Assembly (NCBI RefSeq): GCF_963675165.1
Contig: NC_087388.1
Location: 2,396,800 to 2,460,799, forward strand
From: Halichondria panicea
Taxonomy: Eukaryota; Porifera; Demospongiae; Suberitida; Halichondriidae
DNA: 64,000 nucleotides
Direction of reading: 5' to 3'
Positions within the stretch are counted from its first letter, which is position 1, and each line of letters opens with the position of its first letter. Below, piece after piece: positions 1-12,183 of the stretch. A program made the translations under genes and the position numbers. A model generated the notes under the pieces. That model searched no databases. It was given only the letters and a program-made list of their open reading frames with translations, and had not been told where the DNA came from.

Positions 1-598
1 CACCATTACTATCTCTGCACACATCTCTGAGGAGCAGCTCTGCTCCGGGTGTGGAAAGGGTGTCTTCAAGTCCGTCAATGGAGAAGCTCGCCTTGAGGTA
101 AACTGTCACCAGTGTGGGGTCTGGATGTGTGGGTGGTGAGGGTGTGAGGGCTGAAGGGGTGAGGAGGTGGAGGTATCCACCAAAATTGGAAGAATGGAGT
201 TTTTGAAGATGAGTAGAATCTTCCTTTTTTAAGTACTGCATGGAGATGATGATGAGTGTGATGCAAGAGAACACGTATTACCTATAACTCCTACACTGCT
301 GCAACACCAAAAAGTGTATCTTAAGAGAGGCATGGACTGTTCCCAAGCAATTCGATGGGCTACACTATGGTTATAACTCACCTCCTGGCTGTAGTATAGT
401 ACTCTACCCAGTAGATCCAGTCTAGTTGGTGACTGACTCTCTCTACTCAGGCTAGGCAATTTCTCACCCATACCTTGTGATGCTGTGAGGGGAAGACTGG
501 TGACACTGGCCTGGAGGATGTAACAAAAAGACGGGAGAAAAGCCGAGAAGGTTGTCTGGGGAAGGAGGGGTTACAGGTAGTGAGATACGATTAACATA

Positions 599-998
599 CA
601 GTAGACTCTCGTTAATCCGGCCACCCTTAGGACAGTGCGGCTTGGCCGGAATAGCGAGGTGGCCGCATTTCAGAAAATAGCCGCGGCTAAAAAAACGACC
701 CTACCTCGAAATCAAATGACTAATTTTGCGACTGCCTCGAGGATAATTAATTATTTATTATGCTCTCTATTTTATCGCCAAACCACACCCAAAATGTCAT
801 ATCTAGTCGTAAAAACGTACATGTATTAAAATGCTAGTTTGCGGCAGCCAGTACTGGCCAGTATACGGAATAGCGAGTGGCTGAATTTCAGGGTGAGTTT
901 TGTAAAGTAAATATCTAGCTAGCAATTTGTGCCAAACCAAATGGCCAGTATATCGAGGTGGCCATACTTCAGAGAGCCGGATTAGCGAGAGTCTGCTG
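599..998. mobile_element. pogo/Tigger-type non-autonomous element
   Basis: Ends are inverted repeats beginning CAGTAGACTCTCGTTAATCC, flanked by TA on both sides (597-598 and 999-1000). TA targets and CAGTAGA-type ends are typical of pogo/Tigger elements. No transposase remains. It lies in an intron of the SPIDR pseudogene. Confidence 0.85.
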
Positions 999-3144
999 TA
1001 CTACCATGTTGTGGAATAAATTACTGACAATGCAGATCGTTCAAAAGTACAATGTTAACTGGGAATAATCTGAGGAGTTCGGTAACGATCACGTGCACCA
1101 GCTAGTGTTGCACGGTTGGTCATTGGAGACTGAAGGCAAATGTACATGTGTTTCTCTGCATGGCTACTTTGAATACAAAGCGTTCAGTATAACCAAACAA
1201 ATCCCCAGCAATTCCCTCCATTCTGACAAGTTAATCAATGCCAGCCAGTACAGTACGTGCAATCTATATACAGCACCGCTGAACTATACTTTACCCTATA
1301 GTCTAGCTAGCTAATCCTGCATGGTCCAACCAGACAACAGACACAGCTATTCAGGTGACGTAAAGCAAGGTAGCCATTATTTTTGGTAACATGAGCAGAA
1401 ACTTTAGGAATGTCATGTGAGCGAGGACGCATGTCCAACCTCTTCATGCATAATTAAATTGTGTTCTTTAGGCAAGGATCATCAATTTAATACATACACT
1501 TTAAGCAAGGGTAAAGATCATCAAAATATAATTCTGAACGTGTCATATGGACTCAGCATGCATCCAGTTTACTTGGCTATGATTGGTATTTACCTGAGAG
1601 TTACTGACTAGTGGTGACAGTGGTGGGTAGAGCTTGAGGGAGGAGATCAGCTCAGGACTCCTGCACGGGGGTGAGATGACATCATCATGTACAGACTTTT
1701 AAAAGTACCCCATGCATAATAAATTATAGTGAACACGATTTATGGAAGTGGTGGCACAAAAGGTAATTTTATCCAAGTGCTTCTCACAACACACACACAG
1801 CACACAATGAACAGAACAAAGAATAAGAAGATTAATACTGCATGGTGTGACCTAAGTTTTGCATGCATGTACATGTAGGTCTCGTAGATTGCACAACTGA
1901 AAAAGTATTCCATACATGCGTGGCATTAAACCAAGTAAATGCATTAATACGCACGTGATTGAGGAATAAAAGACTATGTGAGTTAATTGATCTGAGATTA
2001 CCCTTGTTCTGTTTGAAATAGTCTTAAAAATCAATGCAGTCCAAACTATTGATTATTTGTAACAGTCCAAGTATGTCCTTCTAATCAGTATTAGAGTGAT
2101 AGCCAATCAAGTTGAGGCATGAGGTACATGTATTGTATGCTTCTGTCCAGCTGTTATAGTGGAGCTGTCCCAACAAACAGGACCCACCCACCTTTCAGCT
2201 CGTGGGTGGTGTTTTCTGGGACTTGAATTATAAACTCTTGCTAATTTTAAACAACATGTTTTTCTATCAAATTGCTGGTTGGGGATTCCTTCAGCAAAAT
2301 TAGCTTGTTAAGATCATTCATTATGACCACACACACACTCACCTAGTGTTGTTGGCTCTCCTGAGTAGCTTGAGGTCGGTGAAATGGACTACCTCCCTCT
2401 CTCCTGTTTCCACTAAGCCAGACCTGCATGGTGATGTGAAGATGTGAAGAACTGTTATCATACATTTTATGTACATGAAGACTATAGGTCTTGGTACATG
2501 ATGCTATAATAGTTAGACACTGTTTTGGAGATATCTATGGGATTTAGACAAAGGCATGTACTGATTTAGTATCCCGAGCATAGCTGCCTCATTTCGTCTT
2601 TTCATTTTTTGCTGCCTTCTATTTATGTTGAGTAGAGAAAGAAAAGGGGAGGAGGCCTGGGAACGAGCTGGGTACAAAAAAGACGGTCTGTGTGTTAGCT
2701 GCCATGCTGAAAGGTCAGTTTCTCCTGCCCCTGCTACGAAGTGTATACCGTATAGCGCGAAATTTTTGAGGCACTTATATTTCGTGGAATATGGCCTCTA
2801 AAAGCATTTCGTTGCACAATGTTCGTGTTATGGCTGCATGCTTACCGGAAGCCATGCCTTTAATCTTTGTACGTTATAGCAGATAATTCTAATGAACAAT
2901 TTTCGTGTAGGATTGCTAACCCACGAAATCCGCGAAAATTTTGCGCTATACATGTACGTACGGTATATGCAAGCTACAGCTCCAAAGTTAGCTATAGCTA
3001 GAGCTAGGATATAAGACAGTACGTTTGTAAGCTGTCATGTTGAAAGGTCTGCTCCCCCTGGCCCTGCTACGAAGTTTTACAAAGGTGTATATGCAAGTCA
3101 CATAGAGCTTTAAGGTTTAATAAATCCTCTAAATATGGTGTAGG

Positions 3145-3718
3145 CTAGCCTCGATTCCAGGCCGCTCTCAATTGAGAAAGACGGCCTGGTATACACTGTC
3201 TGCGCATGCGTCAATTGCCCCAAAATTCTTGGGGATCGAGATATCTTAGTAAATTAGTCAGTATATTCACTATTATGATGTCATTGCACAAATCACAGCA
3301 GTTTTAATAAGCTACTTACAACATTTATGACCTAGACTAATGACTAGTTTTGTTTTGATGGCTTCTACTTCTGTTGTGCTGTTTCAAGCTCTCTCCAGTC
3401 TTCTTTTGTACTGTGGTACATGGTAGAGTGGTGGGCGTTTTTCTGTCAGTACCTACCGCTCTGGCAAGTCTACTTGCTTCCAGACGCTTGTTTGATGCCA
3501 TAATTATCAGTAAGATCAGTGCTCCTTGTATGAGCCTAGAGTTGTGATGGCGATTTCTCTCTCTTGACACTAATAGTTTAATCAACCACGTAGGTGACCA
3601 TAGTACAAAAGATAAATTACAAAGAGATTTACTAACAATTAAATTTACTATTGAATCTACCCACGCGCAAACAGTGGTTACCAGGTCCTCTAGTGAGAGG
3701 GGCTGGGATCGAGGCTAG
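3145..3718. mobile_element. hAT-like non-autonomous element
   Basis: Inverted ends CTAGCCTCGATTCCAG and its complement CTGGGATCGAGGCTAG, with GTGTAGG repeated on both flanks (3138-3144, 3719-3725; 7-8 bp). The duplication length suggests hAT. A related unit at 8047-8620 and the counterpart at 40974-41571 show it is a family. Only short unrecognised open frames inside. Confidence 0.75.
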
Positions 3719-3882
3719 GTGTAGGCATATTAGTAGGAGCAGCTAGCATTGAAGAGTATAGTTCAAATTCAAAGTTACTGCACATGCAGCGCAGCGTTAA
3801 TTCAGAATAAATTTGAATTTGAATTACTCTCAGTATACAACTCTTGTGGGAAGCTACACCAAAGGTATAGTACAGCTCAATA

Positions 3883-4120
3883 CCAGAGGAGGTCCGACAA
3901 CCGTGCGCCTAGCATTAATATTTGCTGAATCTAAAAGTTGCCTTTACAGATGTTGTTAGAGAGAGTTAGAGCTCCTATTACTAAAACTATAGACCTAACA
4001 ATACAAGACAGAGGACTAAGTCTAAGAAGAGTGCAACACGTACATTGTACATCTAAAGGCAAGTTTTATGCTGATTCAGCAACAATTAATGTTCAGGCGC
4101 ACGATTGTCGGACCTCCTCT
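3883..4120. mobile_element. Small inverted-repeat element, CAGAGGAGGT[A/C]CGAC family
   Basis: Ends CCAGAGGAGGTCCGACAA and complement. Flanks GCTCAATA and GCTCAACA suggest an 8-bp target duplication with one change. Counterpart at 41736-41974; related element at 26965-27107. The 85-codon open frame crossing it matches nothing I know. Confidence 0.7.
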
Positions 4121-5872
4121 GGCTCAACACATGATGTTCATGGAAGGTACTCTTTTAAAGTTGCTGTCATGATTCATGTGAAAGGTCTAGTGTGAACAGA
4201 CCACAAAACACTTGAGACTTGAGAGTCACCACCCAGAGTATCCTCGATTCCAGGCTGCACTGAAGATGGGCCTGGTATCGACTGTTTGCACATAATCCTC
4301 AGAAACTGGGGACTCCGTATCCTCGTATAATGCTTAGTAAAACAATGACGTCACAACGAACGGAAGTGGATTGAAGAAAGTGGATAGAAGTGCGATTGTG
4401 AAGGTTTCTAGCCAGTGTGATAGCATTCTAATAGCCTGCTAAAGACCCACAGCCTGTAACAGTGTGGATTACAATCGCCTGAACAGAGGGAAGACTGACA
4501 ATAGCCTAATGGACAGGCCACGCCTATCTGACACTAACCTTGGTGAAAGTCTACATGTAGACTCTATCAGGTAGCTGCTGTAACCAAAATTAATGTACAG
4601 CTTTGTCTCTAGCTACATGTAGCTAGCTAGCTATATATTTATGTGTATGGCTTCAGGAGTGCATTATATAAATTGTATATTCATGCACTCATGATGGCTA
4701 TGCGCATGCGTAAGCGAGGTATACGGTAGTGTGTTTGTGTGTCTCTGTGTGTGTGTAGACTGCTACAGCTGTTCAAGGATCAATGAAGTGCAAGTAAGAG
4801 TTTCTATAGGCTTCTAGTCATGTTTTCTTGGATTTTAATTCGTGGAATTGCAAAATAATGCTTCGTTCTCGAGTTATGCCTAGTTTTGCTTACTTGGAAT
4901 GCCATTGCTGCCTTTTCAGAAGAGCACGTTGCCAAAGTTTTTACTGAGTGTTGGTACTCTACTTAGGGTTAGGCTGACTAATGGGTACTACATGTACCTG
5001 ATTTTTCCATGTACGTACTACTTCAAAAAAAGGGATAATAAGCTGTTCTCTTAACAGTATTGTCATTACACCTTCAAGAGCAAACGGTAGCAACAGAGTT
5101 TGCCCCTACAGCTTAAAATATAAAGTCCAAAATAAAATGCATAATGGGTAGAGGAAGTCAAACATACGTACATGAATCACAACAAGTTTTGTATAACGGC
5201 CAGTGCTGGCGTGATATGAAAAAAATGCAGGACGAAAACACTAAACTTGTAGTGATCATTCATGTACAGTGACCCTCTAAGTATAAACTACTGTGGCAAA
5301 TCCCCGAACAAGAGTAACGTATTCACCTACCATTCACTCTCGAGCTGCTGCGGGAGTTGTATCTCAGAAAACAACCCAGCTGCATCACAGAGGAGCAGGC
5401 ACCAGGTGAACTTTGACCCTCTGATCTTGTTGCTGTATGACAGAGTCCTTTGAGCTGTAGACGGTCTGTGGAAGACACATTGTACCAGTACATGTGCATA
5501 CATACATGTAGTAACTGACCGATGGCGGGAAACTACAATTTCAGATGAGATGTACACACCACCAAAAACAAATTTACATGTACTAAGTCGATCAGGGATT
5601 AATGTTCACTCCTATCAATAATCACATGAAATTGCGTCTACAGGAGAGTTGAAAAACAGAAGTGGTCCCCTCACAGACAATAGCCAAGGGCTGGACAACA
5701 ACTTCTGGAAGGAAATCCTATAGAAACCTTCCTTGCCAGAATTAGAGCTGCCTGAAACTACCAATTCGATCAAAACAATCGATGTACATGTAAGCAAGCA
5801 ACTGCCTATATAGTAGAACTGCTAGCTTTCCTTTAGTCGCAACTTGATACAATGTGTTGCAAGGGTAATATC

Positions 5873-6081
5873 AAGGGCGTATAAAAGAAGAGAGGGCATG
5901 CAACTCCACTATCAGTACACGTAGCTAGCAGAGTTTAAAAGTGGGCGGAGGAATGTGTGCATTTGCATGAAGTGCTAAAAATAGAAATTTACTTTCATGC
6001 ACAGTCATGCACATTCAACCGCCCACGTTTGAACTCTGCTCATATAGGAGTTGCATGCCCTCTCTTCTTTTATACGCCCTT
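5873..6081. mobile_element. Mutator-like small element, present only in the left copy
   Basis: 209 bp with perfect 35-bp inverted ends starting AAGGGCGTATAAAAGAAGAG. Flanked by GGTAATATC on both sides (5864-5872, 6082-6090). The right-hand copy shows the empty site (ggtattatc, around 43697), so both boundaries and the 9-bp target duplication are read directly. Nine-bp duplications are typical of Mutator-like elements. Confidence 0.9.
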
Positions 6082-6651
6082 GGTAATATCTTGGCTACAA
6101 GTGGTAGTTTAAATTCTCCTCTTGCTTATCGAGATATTAGAACAAGTTTGGGGGGGTTTATAGCTATCAAATATCGGTATGTGCATGCACAATTATCAGC
6201 AACGTATCAATTAAATAATTTTTGAGAAATTTTAGGATTTGCACATGCTGATTTTGATAGCTAATCTTATATACACAAGATTCAATGCAAAGCCATTTAT
6301 TTACACTCACTGTTTGTCTTTGTGATCATTCTGTACAGTCCTGATTAGCTGTTGCCTCTTCCTCCGATACACTCGCACCACCCTCCCTGTGACTCTTCCC
6401 ACCATCCCGCACTGGGCATGCTCAATAGCGTCCAACAGTAGGGTGGGAACCTCTGGAAGGCAATTGGTGGCCTGGACCGATGATGCAGTACTAGTTGGCA
6501 GGGGAGTGGGGTGCCTGTCCTTCGCCGGCATAAGTAATAAAGACTGTGAAGATTAAATAACACAAGTCAAGAACTTGAGTGTGAAATAAAAACTGTACAG
6601 TATTATTAGATGTAGCAATTGCTATTATAGTACAGTGTACATCTGTAGTTA

Positions 6652-7284
6652 TACCACACTTATGTCACCACTAATTGATCTCATTGGTCAACAGCTGTAG
6701 GATATATAGAATATTAGCATACAGCCCCAGGCATGCACAGTTTTTCAAGTTGTTTTTTAGTTTTTTCATTTGTTCAAGAAGTAAGCAAAGAGAAAAGAGC
6801 CATGCTTGACAGTACTAAGACTCAAAGCGACGGCAGAAACAAGGAAGGTGCTCTCCAATTGGCCAACAAGATGGCTAAGCTTCCATGGGTCCATGGGCGC
6901 GGTTTAGATACATTTTATCCAAGGAGAGCTTGCAACTCCAGTAGGGGACGTCGAATGGTCAAAGCTTGGACCAAGGAAGCTCTTGAGCATCTGTAGGAGT
7001 CAACATGTTGCTCAACTAGCTCTTTAACGGCTGCAAAATCCGGCATAGTCTTGTTCTTTTTTGCAGTCTGCATCGCGATTGAATTGTTGCTAGGGGGAGG
7101 TCCTTTTATAGTGCTACGGTCACGTGGTATAAGTCAGATATGCCACACCTACTCGGAGGATATGCACCCTATATATCCTCCGCTACCGTGGTTACATACC
7201 CCTCGGCTCCGCCTCGGAGTAACCACGGTAGCGGAGGATATATGGGTGCATATCCTCCTCTTAGGTGTGGTATATCCTATACGT
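6652..7284. mobile_element. Inserted repeat with terminal palindrome, left copy only
   Basis: Absent at the equivalent place in the right copy, near 44300. Ends carry TATACCACAC and its complement. Near its right end (about 7136-7275) is a long palindrome on ggatatgcaccc and tatcctccgctaccgtgg. An 87-codon open frame (6733-6996) is basic and unrecognised; the equivalent frame in the related unit at 8622-9205 is damaged, so I do not call a gene. Confidence 0.7.
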
Positions 7285-7695
7285 AATGGTACTGTACATG
7301 TATGTAAATTCATAAACACAAATCTCATGATTGTAATGCAGGTCAGTCACGTGCACCCCACCCACTCTGTACACAGTGCATGTACCTTGACTGGTGAGAG
7401 TGTGAGTGCACTGCTGTCTGGTACTGGTGACGTGAGGTGTGAGGAGACAGAGAGAGAGCCCCTGAGCTTACAGGGGTCAGGGGAAGTTGGCATGGTCAGT
7501 GAAGGGGTGTGTCCCAGGGCTGACAAAACAGGCACAAAGCACTACCTCTTGGGAGGGGGAGGACAGACTCAAACACTGCCTGCAATCATATTCAAACAAA
7601 ATGTACATGTAAAACAGTGCAGTCATGAGATTTGGTATGAAACTTCCACATTGGATATGGCAAGCTATAACACTGAGCACTAAGTTATAGTTATC

Positions 7696-7785
7696 GACTG
7701 GTTGACTAGTAATTATGGCTTATACACAACCAATGTAGCCCTCGGCATTGGTTGTGTATAAGCCATAATTACCAGGCAACCAGTC
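7696..7785. repeat. Hairpin, 90 bp
   Basis: Arms built on gactggttg and taattatggcttatacaca with their complements, separated by a short loop (tagccctcgg). Nothing else recognisable; probably a tiny foldback element. Confidence 0.7.
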
Positions 7786-8046
7786 AACAACTGATTTATA
7801 AACAGCAAAAATAGTAAAACAGTCATTTGAACATCAGTGGAGACAGTCAAGCTTGCTCTCACAGCCACTTCTGCCTCAGAATATGCAGTTAGAACAGTTA
7901 CAGCTGTCAGGTATGAGAGCTAGCTACTTCTCCAAGTAGCTAGGTTCTACAGGAAGCCATAAACTTTGACCAGACCCGCCCACCAATATCAGCAGCTGCC
8001 ATTTTGCATTGGACATGTCTACAACACTGCACTGCACTGTACTCCT

Positions 8047-8620
8047 TAGCCTCGATTCCAGGCCGCTCTCAATTGAGAAAGACGGCCTGGTATACACTGT
8101 CTGCGCATGCGTCAGTTGCCCCAAGATTCTTGGGGATCGAGATATCTTAGTAAATTAGTCAGTATAATTATTGTATATTTTACAATGATGTCATTGCACA
8201 AATCACAGCAGTTTTAATAAAATAACACAGCTACTTACAACATTTGTGACCTAGACTAGTGACTAGTTTTGTTGTGATGGCTTATACTTCTGTTCTGCTC
8301 TTGCTCAAGCTCTCTCCAGTGTTGAAAAGTCAGGTTTTGTCTTCTTTTGTACTGTGGTAGAGTGGTGGGTGTTTTTCTATCAGTACCTACCGGCTCTGGC
8401 AAGTCTACTTGCTTCCAGACGCTTGTTTGATGCCATCTCAGTAAGATCAGTGCTCCTCGTATGATATGAGCCTAGAGTTGTGATGGCGATTTCTCTCTCT
8501 TGACACTAATAGTTTAATCAACCACGTGGGTGACTATAGTACAAAAGGTTAATTGATAAATTACAAAGAGTTTTACTAACAAATCCACCCACGCGCAAAC
8601 GGTCTCTAGTGAGAGGGGCT
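8047..8620. mobile_element. hAT-like element, third copy, right end lost
   Basis: Shares the left end (tagcctcgattccaggccgc) and body with 3145-3718 but stops at the gagaggggctgg motif, where another repeat (8622 onward) begins. Absent from the right-hand duplicate, so it arrived or was lost after duplication. Confidence 0.7.
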
Positions 8621-8621
8621 G

Positions 8622-9205
8622 GTTGATCTCATTGGTCAACAGCTGTATGATAAATAGAAAAATAACATACTGCCCCAGGCATGCACAGTTTTCAAGGTGT
8701 TTCTCATTTGTTCAAGAAAGTAAACAAAGAGAAAGGAGCCATGCTTACCGGTATTAAGACTCCAAAGCGACGGCAGAAACACAGAAGCTGCTCTCCAACA
8801 AGATAGCTAAGCTTCCATGGGTCCATGGGCGTGGTTTAGATACATTTTATCCAAGAAGAGCTTGCAACTCCAGTAAGGCACGTCAAATGGCCAACGCTTG
8901 GACCAAGGAGGCTCTTGAGTATCTATCTGTAGGAGTCGACCTATTTCCCAACTAGCTCTTTGATGGCTGTAAAATCCGGCATAGTCGATCTTGCTCTTTT
9001 TGCCGTCTGCATCTTGTTGCTAGGTCCTTTTATAGTGCTGCGGTTACGTGGTATAAGTTAAATATACCACACCTACTCGGAGGATATGCACCCCATATAT
9101 TCTCCGCTACCATTATTGCATACCCATCGGCTACACCTCGAAGTATCCACGGTAGCGGAGGATATATGGGTGCATATCCTCAGAATAGGTTTGGTATATC
9201 CTATA
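8622..9205. mobile_element. Second unit of the 6652-7284 family
   Basis: Starts at ttgatctcattggtcaacagc and shares the body and palindrome (9063-9205) of the 6652-7284 element. A third, palindrome-only piece lies at 45118-45252. Confidence 0.7.
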
Positions 9206-11357
9206 CTTAAAGAAGAAGCACATTTGAATGAAACAGAGCAGCAACTAAAAACGTTAAGACATCTATATAAATAGTGCATGCATTTCCCAACATTCTCACC
9301 ATGGAGGGTGTATCCTGACTCGACTACCAGTCCTCAGATTGAGGCTCTTGGCACATTGCAGAGAGAACAGCACTAACAAGCTGCTAGACCGTAGATACCT
9401 CAAAATGGCTGCCACGTACAGGCTACTATTTTAGAGTGGCTTCTATTGCACGAAGATGGGCTGTACAGAGGCTACTATTTGAGTGCACCTTTATACAAGA
9501 GCGGCGTCTGATCAAGCATATATACAGTATTAGAATACATATACTTACGAAAGTGTACTCCCTCCCACTCTACCGACATCACTCTCTTGTAGAGTCTTGA
9601 CTCTGTGCTCCCAGAAGGTGACCTCAACCCCTTCTCTCTGGACCACTCTCCCGAGTTGCTCTGACCCTCCACGTACCGACGTCGTCTTCGACGACTGCCA
9701 ATCTGGGAGTTCATTCACATACAAACATTATTACACATGTACATTCACATTTATGTCTAATGCCAGTGTCACACCCTTTTATTAAGTAATATTTATATCA
9801 CACTTAGCTAGCAATAAGTGTTTTAATGTGTACACCAGCATTAAAATACGTTGGATATATATAGCTAAGTGATGGGTGTCATTGGCTGTAGGTCACATGA
9901 TCAGCAATAAGCATTAATACATGCAGTGTGCTGAGGCCATGTGTGCACAGACAGTTATGCTTGACGGTACAGTACAGTGTACATGTACATATATCTCGTA
10001 CATGTATAGTGTCAAAAGCTACTCCTGATAAATTAAGTGCAATGGGCTTATTCTGAACTTAAGACAGAAAAACATACACAATCGCAGTTATTAACTGCTC
10101 ACCTTCTTGGCCGAGTCTAGAGGTGTCTTGATGACACTGCTGAGATCACTCTCCCCCACACTGGTAGCGTCAGTATCCAGAGAGACTCCCTTAAGCCAGT
10201 CACTAGTTTTAGGCCGACAGAGAGTGTGGTCAAGATTTGCCTCAGGGGAAATGGGAGGAGTGAAGTGAGAAGCTCGTCATCAGTTGAGTGGAGGGTGGGC
10301 TTGTGAGTGGGTGGAGTGTGGAGAGTGGAATTGGGGGAGTATAAGGTGGGGAGAGGGTATCATCATCACTGGTGTGGTTGGACTCGAAATCACTGATAAA
10401 TCCATAGCCACCTAAGAAATTAAATACATATATATGTACGTACGTAGGCTATACGGTTGTTATTTACATATGGAAATGAAATTAATTGTTAGTGTCGACA
10501 CATAAATCTAGGGTACATGTACATGTAAGCAACACCAAATCCTCCACGCAACACCAAACCTTCCACGCAGCATCTGACTACTCCACTCAAGGTACAATCC
10601 GCAGTGCAATGAATAATATGTACATGCATGTGCGTACATGTATTACACTCACCACGTCGCTCTGCTGCCGTGGTGTTGATGTGTGTAGCAGGTCCATAGT
10701 CCTCCTCCACTTGTTAGCTCTGTCCACAGTGCCCTCCACCACTCCATCAGTAGCTGCTCCATCACTGTCAGTCACTATGTCTGCACTGTCAGAATGTGCC
10801 ACATCTCTCAGGTCATTGTCACTGTATGATTCAATATCGGAGGATTCGAAGTTCTCCTCCACCTCATCCAGCCCTGGCCACTTCACTTCAGAGAGCAATT
10901 GGTTCCAGTCATGTGACCCTGGGGAAGGATACATGCGGTTACATGAATTATTGAACAAGAGAGCAGAGCTCGGTACATTACATTTATTTTAGAAAAACTG
11001 GTCCTTCCGATACGATTAGAGAAACAGTTGGACAGTTAGTTATGAGTGAAGACGGGCAAATGGAGAATGAAGTTACCTTTTTTAGCCGTTTTCCTGCTTG
11101 TCTTTGGACGGTCTGGAGGGCGAGGCAAGGGGGTCAGAGGTCGAGGGGTGATCAACAAGTGCAGACTGTATGAACTTGGAAACATCTTGTGTACGAGGTT
11201 GTTCTTTTCGAGAACTGTGTCTCGTTTTTTTCACAAACAACCTGGAAACCTGTACATTTAGCACGGTTTACAACTATTACGATATAGTCATTATTCCCTT
11301 AATCTAGACCGTATATCGGAGGCCGAGGGCAAAATCATAAGTACAAGGCGAAACCAT

Positions 11358-12183
11358 GTCCATGGTTGATGGTTTTAGAATTATGAATCATCAATGCAGC
11401 AGAAAGAGGGGGGGGTAATATCATGCTACAAAATATTGCAATGAAACTATCAAATAAATGTACCCTAGCTGGTCCCGTGCGCTTACAAAACTATAACAAA
11501 ATTAATGATTTGTAATGTGTGTTCAAGACTAGTCTCGCAAATCCCACCCCTTCATCTGAGCGGGTGAAGGGGTGGGACTTGCGAGACATGGCAATGTCTA
11601 AATTACAAGATAATAACTTAATTGTAATTACATGTAGGTACGCAAACTACAAGCCCGTAATGATTAATGGTTTATGTTCATTACAGAGTAAACATTTATG
11701 AGCTAAAAATATAGCATAACATCGCTGCTTTACCAGCAGCTAGCAAGACTTTTTCTCTAGCTTTAGAAGTTGCTGATCTATTGTTCCCTGCTTGTATAAT
11801 TGCATCAATCGTTTCTTGTTGGTAGCCTAGTGAAACAATTTCAACAGTCAGCTAGTCCTATGGTATGTTACTGACCAACCACTATTAGAGTCTACTCTCA
11901 CCCTCAAATGAAGGACTGTTCAGATTCATTGATTTTCTCCAGTTTCTCCTCTAGTCTGGCCACGCCCTCCCATACTTCGTATATGCAAAGAGGCTGGAAA
12001 TCGAGACTATTTCTCCTCTTCCTCTGCCAGCCACACCCCTCTTTCTAGTGCTTTTCCAGGGCAGAGGGGTGGGACTTGCAAGACTACTCTCATGCAAGAT
12101 ATTAATAGGTCGCCTGAGCTTGTATGCTATAATTCATTTTACGTTAGCATGCTTTTATAAATAGGATCTACTCTAACTCTGAT
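11358..12183. other. Interval between SPIDR pseudogene start and ANKH start
   Basis: The two start codons are about 0.83 kb apart and divergent. Contents: a 63-bp hairpin, the end of the duplication near 11945 and a tttataaata word about 20 bases before the ANKH ATG. I see no other gene. A shared promoter is possible but nothing in the sequence proves it. Confidence 0.4.
11525..11587. repeat. Hairpin upstream of the SPIDR pseudogene copy
   Basis: gtctcgcaaatcccacccctt faces aaggggtgggacttgcgagac with a short loop. Not present at the equivalent place in the right copy. Confidence 0.7.

Larger units (their letters stand above)
1..11357 (-). pseudogene. SPIDR: SPIDR, decayed second copy (exons 1-12 only in window)
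   Basis: Copy of the right-hand SPIDR 5' half. Exons map to 11077-11357 (first exon, possibly with a short intron), 10653-10918, 10103-10411, 9574-9702, a remnant at about 9305-9380, 7386-7579, 6311-6530, 5331-5465, 2343-2423, 1594-1660, 382-510 and 4-235. Damage relative to the intact copy: 47 bp missing and 1 bp extra in exon 1; three separate 1-bp losses in exon 3; 7 bp missing inside the RGGLAEQL motif of exon 4; about 290 bp missing across exon 5; two 1-bp losses in exon 6; and the outer exon 7 acceptor AAG changed to ATG. Exons 8-12 keep their frames; exon 10 is 9 bp shorter, in frame. The next donor falls on bases 1-3, so downstream exons, if any, lie outside. A partial transcript from the clean exons cannot be excluded. 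Confidence 0.85.
1..11945. repeat. Segmental duplication, left copy
   Basis: Runs parallel to 37832-48388 in the same orientation (position 1 pairs with 37832). The match is close across exons, introns and the small transposons inside introns, so those elements predate the duplication. Copy-specific material here: 5873-6081, 6652-7284 and most of 7680-9060. Similarity ends just after 11945, where this copy continues to ANKH. The left end lies at or beyond the window edge. Confidence 0.93.

Noticed and set aside
3938-4195. 85-codon frame conserved in both duplicates (also 41791-42048)
   Set aside because: Conservation follows from the recent duplication; it overlaps the end of a small transposon and has no recognisable domain.
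7051-7683. 210-codon plus-strand open frame
   Set aside because: It crosses a transposon palindrome and the antisense of SPIDR exon 6; no motif and not kept in the right copy.
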